Source: Lagopus muta (Eukaryota; Chordata; Aves; Galliformes; Phasianidae). From it: a DNA stretch of 64,000 bases. Position numbers and translations under genes: made by a program. The notes beneath the pieces were generated by a model. It was not told the DNA's origin. It saw nothing but the letters and a program-made list of their open reading frames with translations, and made no database searches. Where the stretch lies: contig NC_064443.1 of assembly GCF_023343835.1 (NCBI RefSeq), positions 2,728,001 through 2,792,000 on the forward strand, written 5' to 3'. Shown in pieces: positions 1 to 9,638 of this stretch; the first letter of the stretch is position 1, and each line of letters opens with the position of its first letter.

Positions 1-3000
1 AGGGAAGCAGCAGCACCCTGTGCACAGCCTGACCCGGGGCCGCCAGCTCTGCTCCCCTCTCCTTGCCCCTCTCCCCAGTTCCCTGTGATGTGCTGGTGGC
101 AGGAAGAAAGCTCAGTGCTGGCAGCACCAAGCCCCCAGTGCTCGGCATCCCCGCCCCCTGGTATTTTTGCTTCCCTTTGCCCTTTTGCTTACAGAAAGTT
201 GCTCTGAGGGAAGATCCTGCCCCGAGCTGCATTTTGAGGCCACGTCAGGCTTTTCCTGCCCCACATTCACCCCCAGCCATGCCACAGGGCAGCGCGTGGG
301 CCGCACCGTGACAAAGCGGCTGCACAAACCGCAGCCACGGGCCCCATGAAAGGAGGGTTTCTTGGGACGCTCCGTGTTCCTCCATGACCTCCGGTGAAGC
401 AGCCGCTGTGTTCCCTCGCCCAGGCCCGGTGGGGCTCTGAATGGTGCCCTTATAGCAGGAGTGAGGGCATGGCAGGGAATGGCATGAGCTGGGGGCGGCC
501 GCCCGGCACAGGGCCAGCGGGTGGCTCAGGCAGTGCTGGGGGAGCAGAGCGGGGCGGCTGCCTCTGCATGACGTGGCTGTGTGTGTGCTGCCACGGAGCA
601 GCTCTGTGCTGCCTGCACACGCCTCGCTCCCAGCCTCCATGGGCAGGTGGGGAGGCTCAGGCTGACCGTGGCCGTGCCCCCTCCTGCAGTCCTGCAGGGT
701 GCTGGGGCTCAGCTGATATGTGGACACGGGGAGAAGGGGCGGCGTAGAGCTGCAGGAGCACCCCTCAGCCCTGGGACTTTGTAGGAGAGGGCATGGGAAG
801 TGGGAACGTGGAGTCCTCGGCTGCCCTGGGTAGCGAAGGTCTCGCAGCACAGGGCTGGGGAGTCTCCCTGCTGCCCCCAGCATTCACCTCCACCCAGCAG
901 GGCTGTGTCCTGGCACCGTGGCCGTCCTGGCATGGGATCACTGCCTGCTTTCTGCAGGATTCCATGGGAGGAGGAGGACTGAATACTTGGAGGATTAGAG
1001 GGGACTTTTGTAAGCAAGAATGCAGGTTTTTTCTGCCTGAATTCCCTTGGAGGCAGCAGCTCTGCTCACAGCTTGTTTGCTTGTCTTTGTCTCGTTGGCT
1101 ACAGGGCTCTGAGCTCCAAGTTTGAAAAACAAATCAAATGGAGCTATCTTAGTTTATGAGCTGCCTGCCTGCTCCTGGCCGGCCTAAAAATAACAGCAAT
1201 GTGTGTGTGCTGGGAGCGGGGTCTCAGAGCCAGCCAGACCCCTGTGTGGATTTAAAATTACTCGTTTTGTGATGGTCTGCAGCATGCTGCCAGGCTGCTG
1301 TAACCTTTAGCCGATAAGCATTGGTTTACAATTATCTCAGCTATAGGAAAAACAAAGGCAGCCCTCTTTTCTTGAGCAACAGAAGAGTTGTTTTGAAAGC
1401 AGAACTCTGCAGAAAATTATGGGGCTTAAGGCTGATATTTATGGTGTGAGTGGAAAGCTGGGAAACTGTACATGAAAGCGAGAGATCCTGAATCATTAAC
1501 CTTGCATTAACCATGTGCAGCCTCGACAAATACTGTCGGAAGCGATATTGGAAGGAAGTGCTGATAGAAGAGTCTGGAGCCCTGCTCACGTGCAGCACAG
1601 TTCCCTAACAGCAGTGATGTGACCAGGACAGACCTACACAGAGGGCTCTGCTGGAGCCTAACACGAGTCCTTAAGGTCGTGAGTTGGGTCAGACCTGGGG
1701 CCAGCAGCGTCCCCACGAGGTTCTGCTGGTGGTGCCAGCAGTGCATTTCTCTCAATATGCTTCAAGGAAGAGCAGGAGAGAAGTTGGTCCTGAGCAGTTG
1801 GCCTCCACCTCCAGGACTCTGCCATGTCTGCCAGAAGAAGCTGTTAAAGTAAAGCTGGTAAAGTCGTTTTCAAAGCAGAAACAGTCACAGTGAGCCATGT
1901 CTCACTCTGCTCTTTTGGCACATGAGGTTGGGCACTATTTCTGAGTCAGTCTGGTTATCCAAACAGCAATGTGAGGAGCACACAGGACTGTTGGTTGTGT
2001 GCTGGGAGCCTTGTACGGCAACTTGGGTTGTACAGCAGCCACAGGGAAAAGGGAGCAGCCGAAGCCCTGGCTCACAGGGAAGCTCAGCAGCACGTGACCC
2101 TGTATTAGTGGCTTACAGAGCACACGGATGAGGGAGTCCCACATACAGCCTGAAACTACACGTCCTGCTTGCATCTAACCAAGTTCTTCTTGACTGTGTG
2201 AGTCTCAGCAGCACTGTGGCCACATCCTCGCGTGTGTTTGCTCCTCACAGGTGTGTTGGTGGCTCCTGGTTCTGGGCAGGCCCTGCCACTGTCCCCACCT
2301 GGAGCAAGGAGTGCCTGAGGAAGGACAGCCTGTCCTCACCGAGGGGCCCAGCCCATGGGCTCAGCTGGAGGGCTGCTGCTTCTTGGGGCTGCCAGGATCA
2401 TGGCAGCTCCTGTCCCTGCCGTGGTGGGGAGGAGGGTGCCAGCACTGCCAGAGCCTGCTGCTTTCTGCCTGGCAAAGGGGTGAATAGCAGAACTGGATGG
2501 GAGGGCATCACATCTTGGGCCCTGGGCTGGATGGGCTAAATCAGTGTGCAAGGTCCTTGGGACTTTCTACTTCTGGTACAAACAGGAATCTTTATTTTCT
2601 GCTCTCTGGCTTAGGCATTAACTAAAAGATGTGCTAACAGCTTTAAACTCTGCTCTGCAAACCATATCATGCCTTGTGACGCACTTTCTGGCCTGCCCAG
2701 GCTGGCGGAGCGGGGCTGATTCCTGCAGCCCTCTGCTGCTTTGGCACAGAGCGTCCTCATGCTGCTCCCAGCAGGTTCCCAGCCCCTGTGCTATCCTTGC
2801 AGACAGCCTCCTTTTGCTCTCCTTACCCTTTTGAAGTAGCAGCTTTGTTCTTAGCAGATGAAAAGCACAAAAGTAGCCAGTGGAGAGAGACGTGGTTGTG
2901 GTGCAGCTCTGCGAGCCTCTCTGGAGGGCTCTCGGGCACCCAGGTTTTCAGAGCAGGGCCCTGTGAGGCTGCTTTCCCTGTGGACTGGTGGAGCATGCCT

Positions 3001-3531
3001 GGTGCTGCTGCCAAGGGGAGTGGGCTGCTCTCTGCATTGGCACTGAGCTGGGGAACCAGACCAGGGCCCCCAGGGATGACCGGTGCCTGCTGAGAAAGAG
3101 GGAGCTGTGATCCTGCGTTGCATTCTGCCCATCTGCACCTCGAGCCCTACAAAAAAAGCATTGCTATGACCTAAAAGCCGTAAGTAAACAGTGAACTGGA
3201 GTCCTGAGGCGTCTGTGGTCTGCAGCTTTATTTCTTGTCTGTGAAAGCAAGTTACTGTATGAAAGTGAAATCCTGCAGGCCAGTGACCTTTGCAGCGCTT
3301 GAGGAGATCCTGTGGTCCTTCAGGTCCTAGGGACCAGTGCACCCTGCAGAGCCTGTCCTTGTCACCGTGCCGAGGGGATGACACCGGCTGCCCCGCTCCC
3401 ACCAGGCTGTTCCTTCCCCAGTTGTTACCTTTCAGGTTTCTTCTTCTCGAGCCTTTTAATTAACTGTTATTGTTGCTATAATCTGTCCTGATGCCGTACT
3501 TCTAAAAGCGCCTTCTTCTCTTCTTTGGCAG
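1..3531 (+). other. DAG1: DAG1 intron before the last coding exon
   Basis: This stretch carries no coding exon that I can support. It ends in a clean acceptor (AG at 3530-3531 after a pyrimidine tract) feeding the large DAG1 exon. The first DAG1 coding exon, with the signal peptide and about 95 residues, is not visible and should lie left of the window. Open frames here are short, on both strands, and resemble nothing I know. Positions 1130-1340 are more AT-rich than their surroundings and hold a few transcription-factor-like words described separately. Confidence 0.85.
1142..1337. promoter_or_regulatory. Candidate intronic element with MEF2-like and GATA-like words
   Basis: A full MEF2-type word, CTAAAAATAA, lies at 1184-1193. 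GATA-type words occur on both strands nearby (TATCT near 1144, GATAAG near 1312, TTATCT near 1331). DAG1 is strongly expressed in muscle, so a muscle enhancer is possible, but short words like these occur by chance and no conservation data are available here. Confidence 0.22.
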
Positions 3532-5940
3532 GTCTCCGAAGCTGGCAAGGAGTCCTTGCCTTCGTGGTTACACTGGAATGCAGAGAGCAGCTCCCTGGAA
3601 GGGCTGCCCCTGGACACGGACAAGGGCGTCCACTACATCTCGGTGACCACGCTGCAGCCCTTCCCCAACGGCAGCTACGTGCCGCAGGCCGCCAACGTCT
3701 TCTCCGTGGAGGTGCACCAGGAAGACCACAGCGAGCCGCAGTCGGTTCGAGCGGCAGCCCAGGATTTGGGCGACGCCGCGCTGTTCGTGTGCGGTGCGGA
3801 GGAACCGGTCACCATCCTGACCGTCATTCTGGATGCCGATTTGACAAAAATGACACCAAAGCAGAGGATCGAACTTTTAAACAGAATGAGAAGCTTCTCG
3901 GAGGTGGAGCTTCACAACATGAAGTTGGTTCCCGTTGTAAATAACAGACTCTTTGACATGTCGGCCTTCATGGCTGGGCCGGGAAACGCAAAGAAGGTGG
4001 TGGAAAATGGGGCCTTACTCTCGTGGAAACTGGGCTGTTCTTTGAGTCAAAACAGCGTCCCCAACATCAGCAAGGTCGAGGCCCCGGCGAAAGAAGGGAC
4101 TATGTCTGCCCACCTCGGCTACCCTGTAGTCGGCTGGCACATCGCTAACAAGAAACCTCACCTCCCAAAAAGGATGCGGCGGCAGATCAACGCCACCCCC
4201 ACGCCTCTGACCGCCGTCGGACCTCCCACCACCGCCGCTCAAGAGCCGCCGACGAGGATTGTCCCCACGCCAACATCGCCCGCCATCGCTCCCCCCACGG
4301 AGACAACGGCCCCGCCGGTCAGGGAGCCCATCCCGCTGCCGAGGAAGCCTACGGTCACCATCAGGACGAGGGGCCCCATCGTGCAGACACCCACGCTCGG
4401 GCCGATCCAGCCGACCAGGCTGGCGGAAGGCACCGGGACGGTCTCCGTGCCCATTCGCCCCACGATGCCCGGCTACGTGGAGCCCACCGCCGTGATCACG
4501 CCGCCCACCACCACCACCAAGAAGCCCAGAGTCTCCACTCTGAAGCCCGCCACGCCGTCCACGACGGATTCCTCCACGGCGACGACACGCAGGCCTACCC
4601 GGAGGCCCAAAACGCCCCGTCCCACCAAGCCTCCCAGCACCACCCGCTCCCCGATCTCCAAGCTGACCACCGCCTCCCCTCCCACCCGCGTCCGCACCAC
4701 CGCCAGCGGCATCCCCCGGCCCTGGGAGCCCAACGAGCCGCCCAAGCTGACGAACCACATCGACAGGGTAGACGCGTGGGAGGGGACTTACTTTGAGGTG
4801 AAAATACCCTCAGACACTTTCTACGATAAGGAAGATACCACCACGGACAAGCTGCAGCTGACCTTGAAGCTGAAGGAGCAGCAAATGATAGAGGAGAATT
4901 CGTGGGTCCAGTTCAACAGCACCAGCCAGCTCATGTACGGCATGCCGGACCGCAGCCACGTGGGGAAGCACGAGTACTTCATGTATGCCACCGACAAAGG
5001 GGGGCTGTTTGCCGTGGACGCTTTTGAAATCCACGTCCACAAACGCCCGCATGGGGACAAATCTCCAGTGAAGTTCAAGGCCAGGCTGGAAGGAGACCAC
5101 AACGCGGTGGCAAATGACATCCACAAGAAGATCATGCTGGTGAAGAAGCTGGCCCTGGCGTTCGGCGATAGGAACAGCAGCACCATCACGGTGCAGGACA
5201 TCGCCAAGGGCTCCATCGTGGTGGAATGGACCAACAACACGCTGCCTCTGGAGCCCTGCCCCCGCGAGCAGATCCGGACTTTGAGCAGAAAGATTGCGGA
5301 TGACTCCGGGGGGCCGAGCCCGGCTTTCTCCAACATCTTGCAGCCGGAGTTCAAACCTCTGAACGTGTCGGTGGTGGGCTCCGGCAGCTGCAGGCACATC
5401 CAGTTTGTCCCCGTGATGAAGGACGGCAGGGTGATCTCGGAGGCAACGCCGACGGTGGTGGCTGGGAAGGACCCCGAGAAGAGCAGCGAAGACGACGTGT
5501 ACCTGCACACCGTCATCCCCGCCGTGGTGGTGGCCGCCATCCTGCTGGTGGCTGGCATCATCGCCATGATCTGCTACCGCAAGAAGAGGAAAGGCAAGCT
5601 GACCATCGAAGACCAGGCCACGTTCATCAAGAAGGGCGTGCCCATCATCTTCGCCGACGAGCTGGACGACTCCAAGCCCCCGCCGTCCTCCAGCATGCCC
5701 CTCATCCTGCAGGAGGAGAAAGCCCCGCTGCCCCCCCCAGAGTACCCCAACCAGAGCATGCCCGAGACCACGCCGCTCAACCAGGACACCGTCGGGGAGT
5801 ACACGCCGCTGCGGGACGAGGACCCCAACGCGCCGCCCTACCAGCCGCCCCCCCCCTTCACCGCTCCCATGGAGGGGAAGGGCTCCCGCCCGAAGAACAT
5901 GACCCCCTACCGCTCCCCTCCGCCCTACGTCCCCCCTTAA
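3532..5940 (+). CDS. DAG1: Dystroglycan, final coding exon (802 codons plus stop)
   Basis: Dystroglycan is the cell-surface receptor linking laminin-type matrix proteins to dystrophin. This exon starts in phase 0 with [12 protein letters not shown], exactly where the human gene has its last intron, and encodes everything after about residue 95. In order: the rest of the alpha N-terminal domain; a furin-type RMRR at 4171-4182; a Thr/Pro-rich mucin region starting with the TPTP cluster used for matriglycan attachment and ending near 4730; a second cadherin-like domain; the SEA-type self-cleavage site G/SIVVEW at 5209-5214 that makes alpha and beta chains; the paired beta cysteines (PLEPC and GSGSC); a transmembrane helix at about 5512-5571; the basic RKKRKGK anchor; and a proline-rich tail ending in PPPY for dystrophin/WW binding. 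The exon is open throughout. It lies 1.3 kb upstream of NICN1 on the same strand. Confidence 0.98.
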   Translation, partial: VSEAGKESLPSWLHWNAESSSLEGLPLDTDKGVHYISVTTLQPFPNGSYVPQAANVFSVEVHQEDHSEPQSVRAAAQDLGDAALFVCGAEEPVTILTVILDADLTKMTPKQRIELLNRMRSFSEVELHNMKLVPVVNNRLFDMSAFMAGPGNAKKVVENGALLSWKLGCSLSQNSVPNISKVEAPAKEGTMSAHLGYPVVGWHIANKKPHLPKRMRRQINATPTPLTAVGPPTTAAQEPPTRIVPTPTSPAIAPPTETTAPPVREPIPLPRKPTVTIRTRGPIVQTPTLGPIQPTRLAEGTGTVSVPIRPTMPGYVEPTAVITPPTTTTKKPRVSTLKPATPSTTDSSTATTRRPTRRPKTPRPTKPPSTTRSPISKLTTASPPTRVRTTASGIPRPWEPNEPPKLTNHIDRVDAWEGTYFEVKIPSDTFYDKEDTTTDKLQLTLKLKEQQMIEENSWVQFNSTSQLMYGMPDRSHVGKHEYFMYATDKGGLFAVDAFEIHVHKRPHGDKSPVKFKARLEGDHNAVANDIHKKIMLVKKLALAFGDRNSSTITVQDIAKGSIVVEWTNNTLPLEPCPREQIRTLSRKIADDSGGPSPAFSNILQPEFKPLNVSVVGSGSCRHIQFVPVMKDGRVISEATPTVVAGKDPEKSSEDDVYLHTVIPAVVVAAILLVAGIIAMICYRKKRKGKLTIEDQATFIKKGVPIIFADELDDSKPPPSSSMPLILQEEKAPLPPPEYPNQSMPETTPLNQDTVGEYTPLRDEDPNAPPYQPPPPFTAPMEGKGSRPKNMTPYRSPPPYVPP

Positions 5941-6852
5941 CGAACGGGACGCTCGGGGGGAGACGGGGCCTCCGGTCCCACACCGCTGCCGCCTGCGGGC
6001 CGGCCGCCCCCTTGCCGGCCGGGAAGCCGCCATCCCAGCCTGCTCCCCAGCAGGCCGCCCTGCGGCTGTGCCCACCGTGCCGGAGCGCCCGCGGAACCCG
6101 GGGGGACACTTGTTTTATTTTTGCCTAACAAGCTTTGGTTTTATTTTATTCATAGAAAAATTCTCGGCTCGAAACCGCCTTTCTGGCGGCGGGCTTCCGG
6201 GCACGGCTGGGGCCGGCGCGGAGGGCAGGGAGGGGGGGACGAGCAGGCAGCACTGGGGTGGCACTCTGGGTCTCCGCTGTTTGCCTTTAACACTAACTGT
6301 ACTGTTTTTTTCTATTCACGTGTGTCTAGCTACAGGACGTAACATGAAAGGTAGCCTAAAAAAATAATTAAATTCAAGGGACTTTCTGAAGTCGATGTTT
6401 TAAGTTTTTACATTTAATCTGCTGTTTACCTAAACTCATGTATAGTTCTGGGGGCGCGGGGGGGAAGCGCTACGCTGCAGATAAGCTCCAGGGGTGTCGT
6501 AGGCTTAGGTAGAGGGGTGGCCATAGAGGACAGTCGGCCCTGGTGCTGGGGGCAGCGGGCTCTGGCTTTGTTTCCTCGGTTTTATTTTTTAATCGAAGCA
6601 ATCCTGTTTCTCTCACGCATCACAACACAGCACAGGTCAGCCTGGTGCGGGGGCACTGCAGGGAGGCGAGCCAGGCCCCGCGTGTGCCAGCATCGCCCCG
6701 TGTGCACAGCAAAGCCCTGGCCGTGGGGTGTTGGGGAGCTGGGAGATGTTCTGCAGCACAGTGCCTCCATGGCTGGGGCTTCATGGGGGGCGATGCTGGG
6801 TGGGCCGCATGGCTGTGTGCACAGGGCTGGGGGCTGGCTGCCGGGAAAGGTT

Positions 6853-6928
6853 GGGGGGGGGGGGGGGAAGAGGATAAAAAGGAAAAAGAAAAAAAGGGAA
6901 AAAAAAGGAAAAAAAGAAAAAAAAAAAA
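6853..6928 (+). repeat. Poly-G plus A-rich homopurine tract in the DAG1 3' UTR
   Basis: Fifteen consecutive G residues (6853-6867) are followed by about 60 bases that are almost entirely A and G, dominated by AAAAAG-like words. The transcript strand is homopurine with one T interruption. Such tracts are length-unstable and can form quadruplex or triplex structures. Confidence 0.9.
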
Positions 6929-7034
6929 GCGCCAGGAATAGCGAATAGTCGGAACAATCGGTGAAGTCTCAAATCTAATTTTTTTACTAAATTTTTGATA
7001 CAGCCTCAAATTGTTTTATTAAAAAAGCAAAAGC

Positions 7035-7040
7035 ATTAAA
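7035..7040 (+). terminator. DAG1: Polyadenylation signal ATTAAA for DAG1
   Basis: ATTAAA sits in an AT-rich stretch about 1.1 kb after the DAG1 stop and 224 bases before the NICN1 start codon. It is the last usable hexamer before the next CpG-rich promoter, so it probably sets the distal DAG1 end. Confidence 0.6.
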
Positions 7041-7059
7041 GATGGGTAACGCTGACAGC

Positions 7060-7263
7060 ACTCTGTTGGGCTCCGCTTCTTGGGGCGGGATCCCGCCGGA
7101 CCCTCCGCGCTCCGTTCCCTGCCCTGCGGCTCCGCCCCGCCGGGTCCCTCCGCGTTCTCCGCTCCTCCGCCCCGCGACGGGCGGCGCGGCACCGCCCGCG
7201 TTATGGCGCCCCCTGTCGGCCGCGCCGCCCCACGTCCCGCGCCCCGCCCAGCGCGGCGCCGCC
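7060..7263 (+). promoter_or_regulatory. NICN1: CpG-rich NICN1 promoter
   Basis: Sequence switches abruptly from the AT-rich DAG1 tail to CpG-dense GC-rich DNA around 7080 and stays so through NICN1 exon 1. No TATA box is seen. The inferred promoter lies within about 220 bases of the DAG1 poly(A) signal. Confidence 0.6.
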
Positions 7264-9292
7264 ATGTCGGGAGCGCCGGGCCCGGGAAGAGCCCCGCTGC
7301 CCTGCACCGCCCGCGCCGCCGCCCACCTGCAGCTGCCCGGGGGAGCCGAGGCGGCGCGGCCCGGCGTGGCCGTCATTGACGTGCGCTTTCCCCGCGGCGG
7401 CGCGGCTGACGTGAGTGCGGGCCGGGGACGGGCGCTGCGGGTGCCGGCGGCGTAGCGGCGGGGTACCGCTCGGGTACCGGTGGGATGCCGGGGCCGTGAC
7501 CGCGCCGCCCCTTCAGGTGCACGAGATCGTCTTCAAGAACTTCTACACCGCCTTCCTGAGCGTGCGGGCGCAGCGGGCCGGGCCGCCGGGACCCCGCAAG
7601 TGGCTCACCTGCCTCCGCGACCTGCGGCTGATGCCGTGCCCGCACACGGAGCTGGGCGCGCAGGAATACTTCTCTCTCCGCCGTTCCCAGGTCCGCCCCG
7701 GGCACGCGGCCGCCCCCGGCCGCCCCCCACCCGCCTGACGCCCGCTGTCCCCCCGCAGATGCTGTGCGACATGGAGCAGGTGACGGCGCTGCGCTTCATC
7801 CTGCGGCAGCCCTCCCCGGCGTGGCTGCACTTCGGAATCGAGGAGCTGCAGCTCTTCCCTCCTGGCAGCAAGGTGACCCCGGGGAGCCCCGAGCGCGGGG
7901 AGCGCCCTGGGGTGCTCGAGGGGAAAGGGGGGCGTGGGGCCCGGGGTCCACAGCATGTCGCTCCCTGGGCGCTGCGGAGTGATGCTCGTAGTGCCTGTAG
8001 CGACATGGAGGATTGGCGGGGTCCAAACTGCGGCGCGAGGGTTGAGGGCGGGATAGAGGCCCCCGTGTGACCCTTTGGCTCCACCGCAGACCTCCCCGCA
8101 GGACGTCCCCTCCTGGTTGTCCCAGCTGAGCCCTCCGGAGCGACCCCTCAGCCTGCACGGGGTGAGTGGGGCTGTCCTGTGCCGTGGGTGGGGCTGCCGG
8201 TGGGTGCCACCCTGTCCCGGGGTGCACGGGTTGGTCCTTCCCATCACATGGCCCACATTGTCCATCTGCAAAGCGCACAGCTGGTGGCTGCTCCAGTGCT
8301 GCCAGGCCTTTTGACCCCAACAGATCGTGGCTTGAGCACTCCATTCCCAGCGGATGTACGAAATCACAGTACCCAACCCCTGGGTGCTTCCAGCCCCCTC
8401 CTGGCCCTGCTGGCACCAGGGATCATTCCAGAGCCCCAAAACCACTGCCCGGTGCTGGAAGCAGTTTGCAGTTCAGAAGAAAAATACCCACTGACACGTG
8501 CAGCTCGAGGTGGCATTTAAATCAGCTCTTCCTCTGCCTGGGGACCGGGGAGGCCTCGTGAGCAGAGGCGGGTGGCAGAGGGAGGCTGACTGGTTGACTG
8601 GCAGGTCTGGGCCAGGAGGTGACCATGGAGACCATCACAGCCTGCAAGCACCAGTGTTGGGCCTGCTAGGTGGCTCTGGGTGAGCAGAGTCCAAGGAGAG
8701 TTGGGGCAGACGCCCATGTCCCCGCGGGTTGTCACCGTGTGTCCCCACGTCACGCTGGGGTGGGAGGGAGAGGACGTGGGGAGCATCGCGCAGTGCTGTG
8801 CTGGGAAAAGAGGACTGAGTTTGAGCGTCGTGGTTGCTGAACCTTGGTGGTGCAATTAGGTCTTTAATCATTAGCTAATTGCTGCTCTGGACGCCCGCCA
8901 GCGGGGCCGTGCCACCCTCAGGGTCACCGTTTCCCAGCCGCCCATCAGGGCTGCTCTGTGGGGGTGCTGCCGTGCGGCCTGCACGAGGGCTGCCCCGGCC
9001 CTCCCGGCCCTTCCTGCACCGCTCCCGCTGCCTTCCAGGAGCTGCCCGACCCGGAGAAGGTGGCGGCGGAGGTGCAGCAGATGTGGGCGCTGACGGAGGT
9101 GGTTCGCGCTCGGCAGGCGGCCGCGCGCATCGGGCGCTTCGACGTGAGTGCGGTGCTCACACAGCACCGGCGGCCGCGGGCCCGGAGGGTGGCCGTGTGC
9201 CGCGCTCCCTCAGCGTTGCAGGGACCCAGCGTGCCGCGTTCCTTCCGCAGGTAGACGGCTGCTACGACGTCAACCTGCTGTCCTACAGCTGA
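7264..9292 (+). CDS. NICN1: Nicolin 1, six coding exons
   Basis: Nicolin 1 is a subunit of the tubulin polyglutamylase complex, which adds glutamate side chains to microtubules. Exons: 7264-7410, 7517-7690, 7759-7872, 8090-8161, 9039-9143 and 9251-9292. All are in phase 0 with GT/AG borders and join into 213 residues, the human length. Recognisable stretches include GVAVIDVRFP, FKNFYTAFLSVR, KWLTCLRD, GAQEYFSL, MLCDM, LRFILRQPSP, EVQQMWALTE and the C-terminal RIGRFDVDGCYDVNLLSYS. The N-terminal 30 residues are Ala/Pro/Gly-rich and diverge from the human protein. The ATG has a good context (GCCGCCATG). Introns are 68-217 bases apart from intron 4 (877 bases). AMT follows on the same strand. 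Confidence 0.97.
8162..9038 (+). other. NICN1: NICN1 intron 4
   Basis: This is the only long NICN1 intron. It holds no coding exon or recognisable repeat. Near its 3' end, within GC-rich DNA, a short AT-rich block at about 8852-8882 contains the 10-base palindrome ATTAGCTAAT (8870-8879), which resembles paired homeodomain half-sites. Confidence 0.7.
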
Positions 9293-9477
9293 GCCCCGCT
9301 GGCTGCTCCCGGGACCGGCACGGATGCTGCAACCGGTGGACTCCGACCCGGCCTTTGCCCCACTGCCTCCCGCGCCGCCCGCCGGCCGTGCCCCATGGCC
9401 CCTCCCGCGGCTCCGTCTCCACCACCCGCGGGCTCGGTTGGGGCCCGGCCCCCACGCGTTCCGCGGCCGTGGCTCCG

Positions 9478-9483
9478 GATAAA
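9478..9483 (+). terminator. NICN1: Variant poly(A) hexamer GATAAA for NICN1
   Basis: GATAAA lies about 190 bases after the NICN1 stop. No AATAAA or ATTAAA is seen before the AMT start codon, so this weak variant is the best candidate for the NICN1 end. Confidence 0.45.
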
Positions 9484-9638
9484 GGCTACTACCGCGCTGC
9501 CGCCTCCGCTCGTCTGTGCGGGGCCGGGGGCGGGCCGGGGGCGGGGCGGGAAGGCGGCATGTCCCAGGCGCCCCGGCGGGGCGGGCCGAGCCGAGCCGTA
9601 CCGAGCCGCGCTGCGCTGAGCCGGGCCGGGGCCGGAGG

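Larger units (their letters stand above)
5941..7060 (+). other. DAG1: DAG1 3' untranslated region
   Basis: About 1.1 kb of non-coding sequence follows the DAG1 stop. It turns from GC-rich to AT-rich near 6110 and again near 6350, where an internal ATTAAA (6367-6372) could give a shorter transcript. It contains a G run and an A-rich purine tract at 6853-6928 and finishes at a second ATTAAA. The end is inferred from that signal and from the CpG-rich NICN1 start just downstream. Confidence 0.75.

Noticed and set aside
4810-6075. A 421-residue open frame on the minus strand opposite DAG1, and a similar 247-residue one at 4015-4758
   Set aside because: They are antisense shadows of a GC-rich, strongly biased coding exon. 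They have no domain signal, and the plus-strand DAG1 reading is certain.
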